Origin: Apostichopus japonicus
Taxonomy: Eukaryota; Echinodermata; Holothuroidea; Aspidochirotida; Stichopodidae
Assembly (NCBI RefSeq): GCF_037975245.1
Contig: NC_092582.1
Span: 9,710,001 to 9,774,000, forward strand
Direction of reading: 5' to 3'
Length of the DNA: 64,000 nucleotides
The translations under genes and the position numbers were made by a program. Below are positions 62,267 to 64,000 of this stretch, in pieces. The notes beneath the pieces are model-generated. The model saw only the letters and a list, made by a program, of their open reading frames with translations. It did no database searches and was not told the DNA's origin. How positions within the stretch are numbered: the stretch's first letter is position 1; each line of letters starts with the position of its first letter.

Positions 62267-62313
62267 TGACCTTTTGACGTCATTGGTAGATCAAGGTCAG
62301 AATGATGACGTAA
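62267..62313. promoter_or_regulatory. Cluster of CRE-like and nuclear-receptor half-site motifs
   Basis: TGACCTTT, TGACGTCA (62275-62282), AAGGTCA (62293-62299) and TGACGTAA (62306-62313) occur in 47 bp. They lie between the PIAS-like gene and the CAP exon. Short motifs can co-occur by chance; function is inference. Confidence 0.25.
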
Positions 62314-63086
62314 ATGCGACATAAGAGGGACGACTATAGCGTAACTTGCACCGTAAAGACGAAGGTTGACGTAATACAGCATTGGAGTACCAGGTGACTA
62401 TGGTAACCGCCCTGATAGCATTATAGGTAATCATGACTATATACAGTCTTTCATGTAAAGAACAGTTTGTAAACACAATGGTCAATCCGAGTGCACATGC
62501 GAAGGAATGCCAAATGAATTCGTTTACAAACGACACTTTCCTTTATGTGAAATATAAAGCGTTGTTTATCGGCCGTCTGCGTTAACTGATTCGTTGTATT
62601 GTGAGGTATGTCGACTATCCGTCTAGATTACTGAATCCAGTACCTGTGTCGTTGCCATTTATTTCCGTGCTGGAATGAACATTTTTGCCATAATCACCAG
62701 GTTTGTTAGAATTTCCGGATGGCTTATAATGAACTACAATGACGTATTTATTCGAAGACTCCAAATGCACTTTGGCGATCCCTACCTCCGTAGTAGTCTG
62801 CCAAATAATCTGCGTAAAATGAGACGTACCTGTTGCAAAGAGAATATATATGATATATATGATTCATATATATGTGTATTCGTCACTGAATGGAGAGGTG
62901 TATCTAAGAAGTGATTAAATGAATAACAATGACAGCAACAATGTTAAGTCCTAGAACATTAACTAAACAATTTCAGTAAATATGATATTAAGTATATTGT
63001 AATCAATTCTAGTGGAGCCAAATACTTTGGTGAATGTGTAACAAGGGTGTTTTTAGGGCCCTAGCAAACTCCCCAGTCTAACTAGT

Positions 63087-63162
63087 CTAGTGATACGGTA
63101 TTAAGTGCCATCGGCGAAGGTGGAGGCGCCGGCCACGGGCCAGAAGCGGTCAAATTCTTCGA
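63087..63162. other. GC-rich coding-like patch of unknown identity
   Basis: A GC-rich island in AT-rich surroundings. On + it reads SAIGEGGGAGHGPEAVKFFE; on - it reads EEFDRFWPVAGASTFADGT then stop. Third codon positions favour G/C in both frames. No convincing splice sites flank it and no family is recognised. Confidence 0.3.
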
Positions 63163-63308
63163 AGTTCCATTATATACAGCCCCACTCACTATCCCATGTG
63201 TTACACCCACCATATAATGCGATAATGTTATGTACACATGACGCAGTCTGACAGGAATGTTTATTTAATAGTTAATACCATCGAGATGTTAGAGTATAGA
63301 CAGGTAGG

Positions 63309-63309
<1 letters not shown>

Positions 63310-63384
<75 letters not shown>
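63310..63384. repeat. (TA)n microsatellite
   Basis: About 37 TA units. Confidence 0.97.
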
Positions 63385-63387
<3 letters not shown>

Positions 63388-63859
63388 ATATCCTACAAGT
63401 GCTGAGAAGGAAGTCGTCAGAGACAGGAAAACAAATATTTTGACAGACACTGTCACTAGGTGACATTTACAATCGATTTCTCTGCTTTATCGAATAGACC
63501 ATTTGCTAGTATCTGTTCTTTTCAAAATATATAGAACCGTTGTTATTCACATGATATCAAACCCTGTGCCAGAAGAGCACGATATAACGGTAGTCCAACT
63601 CCCACAGTAAAGATACAGATATATGCTAAGAATGTAAAATGATATCACGGTTTTGTTTGCAGTGCCAAGGTTATATCATGCTATATCTTTCTTAACTGTC
63701 TGTTTAACACAGTTATGCCCCTGCATGATGACTATATATACCAACGTTATCATTTCAAACTCTGCAAAAGACGTGCACTCAATCAATGCACCAAATTTCA
63801 TTTCCACACTAGGAGAAAGACAATGAAAAATACAGAAGTAGTAACCACAAATTAACAAC

Positions 63860-63979
63860 CTTTCTGCCATTTTGGATTGGTGTAGTCGTAAAGAGCTTCT
63901 TCTCGAGCCCATTTTTGGACAGCCTCTTCTCCAGAGAAGTCTTCATCTTCCTCTGTCATCATAATGTTTTCCCCGAATC
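63860..63979 (-). CDS. Internal exon of a CAP/SCP-domain protein (GAPR-1/GLIPR2-like)
   Basis: On the - strand, an acceptor (CCTTTACAG) precedes 120 nt that stay open and end at a weak GT donor. It encodes FGENIMM, then EEDEDFSGEEAVQKW and AREEALYDYTNPKWQK. GEN, the SGEEAVQKW helix and YDY-x-NP match the middle of the CAP fold just before the GTGHFTQ block. CAP proteins of the GAPR-1 type are small and often membrane-associated or secreted. Upstream exons lie beyond the window edge. Read through the donor, the frame stops two codons later, so splicing is expected. I did not find the GHFTQ exon between 59.4 and 63.8 kb, so this may be a gene fragment or have a long intron. Confidence 0.65.
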
Positions 63980-64000
63980 CTGTAAAGGTACACACAGAGA

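Larger units (their letters stand above)
59372..63086. other. 3' UTR of the PIAS-like gene and unassigned intergenic sequence
   Basis: Poly-G runs at about 60522-60534 and 61368-61376. Searched for the missing CAP-domain exons on the - strand without success. Confidence 0.45.

Noticed and set aside
63790-63812. - strand GTGTGGAAA reading VWK, possible next CAP exon
   Set aside because: A stop follows at once and the implied intron would be about 50 bp; probably coincidence.

Overview
The window is animal nuclear DNA: AT-rich, intron-rich, dense in microsatellites, poly-G/poly-C runs and short non-autonomous transposons, with no long ORFs. The DNA-transposon and tRNA-derived SINE content, and the frequent TAGGCCTA-type words, suggest a marine invertebrate, possibly an echinoderm. 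That placement is inference from general character, not from a marker gene.

One gene can be rebuilt with good confidence on the + strand, about 49,981-59,371. It has seven small exons whose splice phases all agree and sum to 543 nt (180 codons plus stop). The product has a PIAS/Siz-type SP-RING (MIZ) zinc finger, the conserved segment that follows it in PIAS proteins, and a C-terminal cluster of SUMO-interacting motifs (IIDLT and LIDLT cores). It looks like a miniature SUMO E3 ligase without room for SAP or PINIT domains. The three upstream exons are less certain than the four downstream ones. Its introns hold a 910-bp hAT-type element with an internal 84-bp satellite, two oppositely oriented SINE copies and long (TA)n tracts. 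At the right edge, on the - strand, one exon (63,860-63,979) encodes the middle of a CAP/SCP domain of the GAPR-1 type; its following exons were not found.

The left 49 kb has no confident protein-coding gene, only weak exon candidates (32.0 kb, 10.9 kb) and a promoter-like cluster at 8.6 kb. It is mostly repeats. At 11.5-13.1 kb three hAT-like elements are nested inside one another, the outer and inner with 8-bp target duplications. At 3.0-4.9 kb there is a terminal-inverted-repeat element with subterminal CGACA repeats, followed by a second inverted-repeat element. Segmental duplications lie at 16-19 kb and 23-25.5 kb, a 400-bp G-rich octanucleotide array at 34.7-35.1 kb, a tRNA-like repeat at 35.7 kb, a hammerhead-ribozyme-like fold at 36.2 kb, a foldback element at 36.8-37.2 kb, and tandem blocks of about 420 and 440 bp at 38.1-40.7 kb.

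The most interesting items are the mini-PIAS gene, the nested hAT stack with its mobile satellite, and the hammerhead-like motif.
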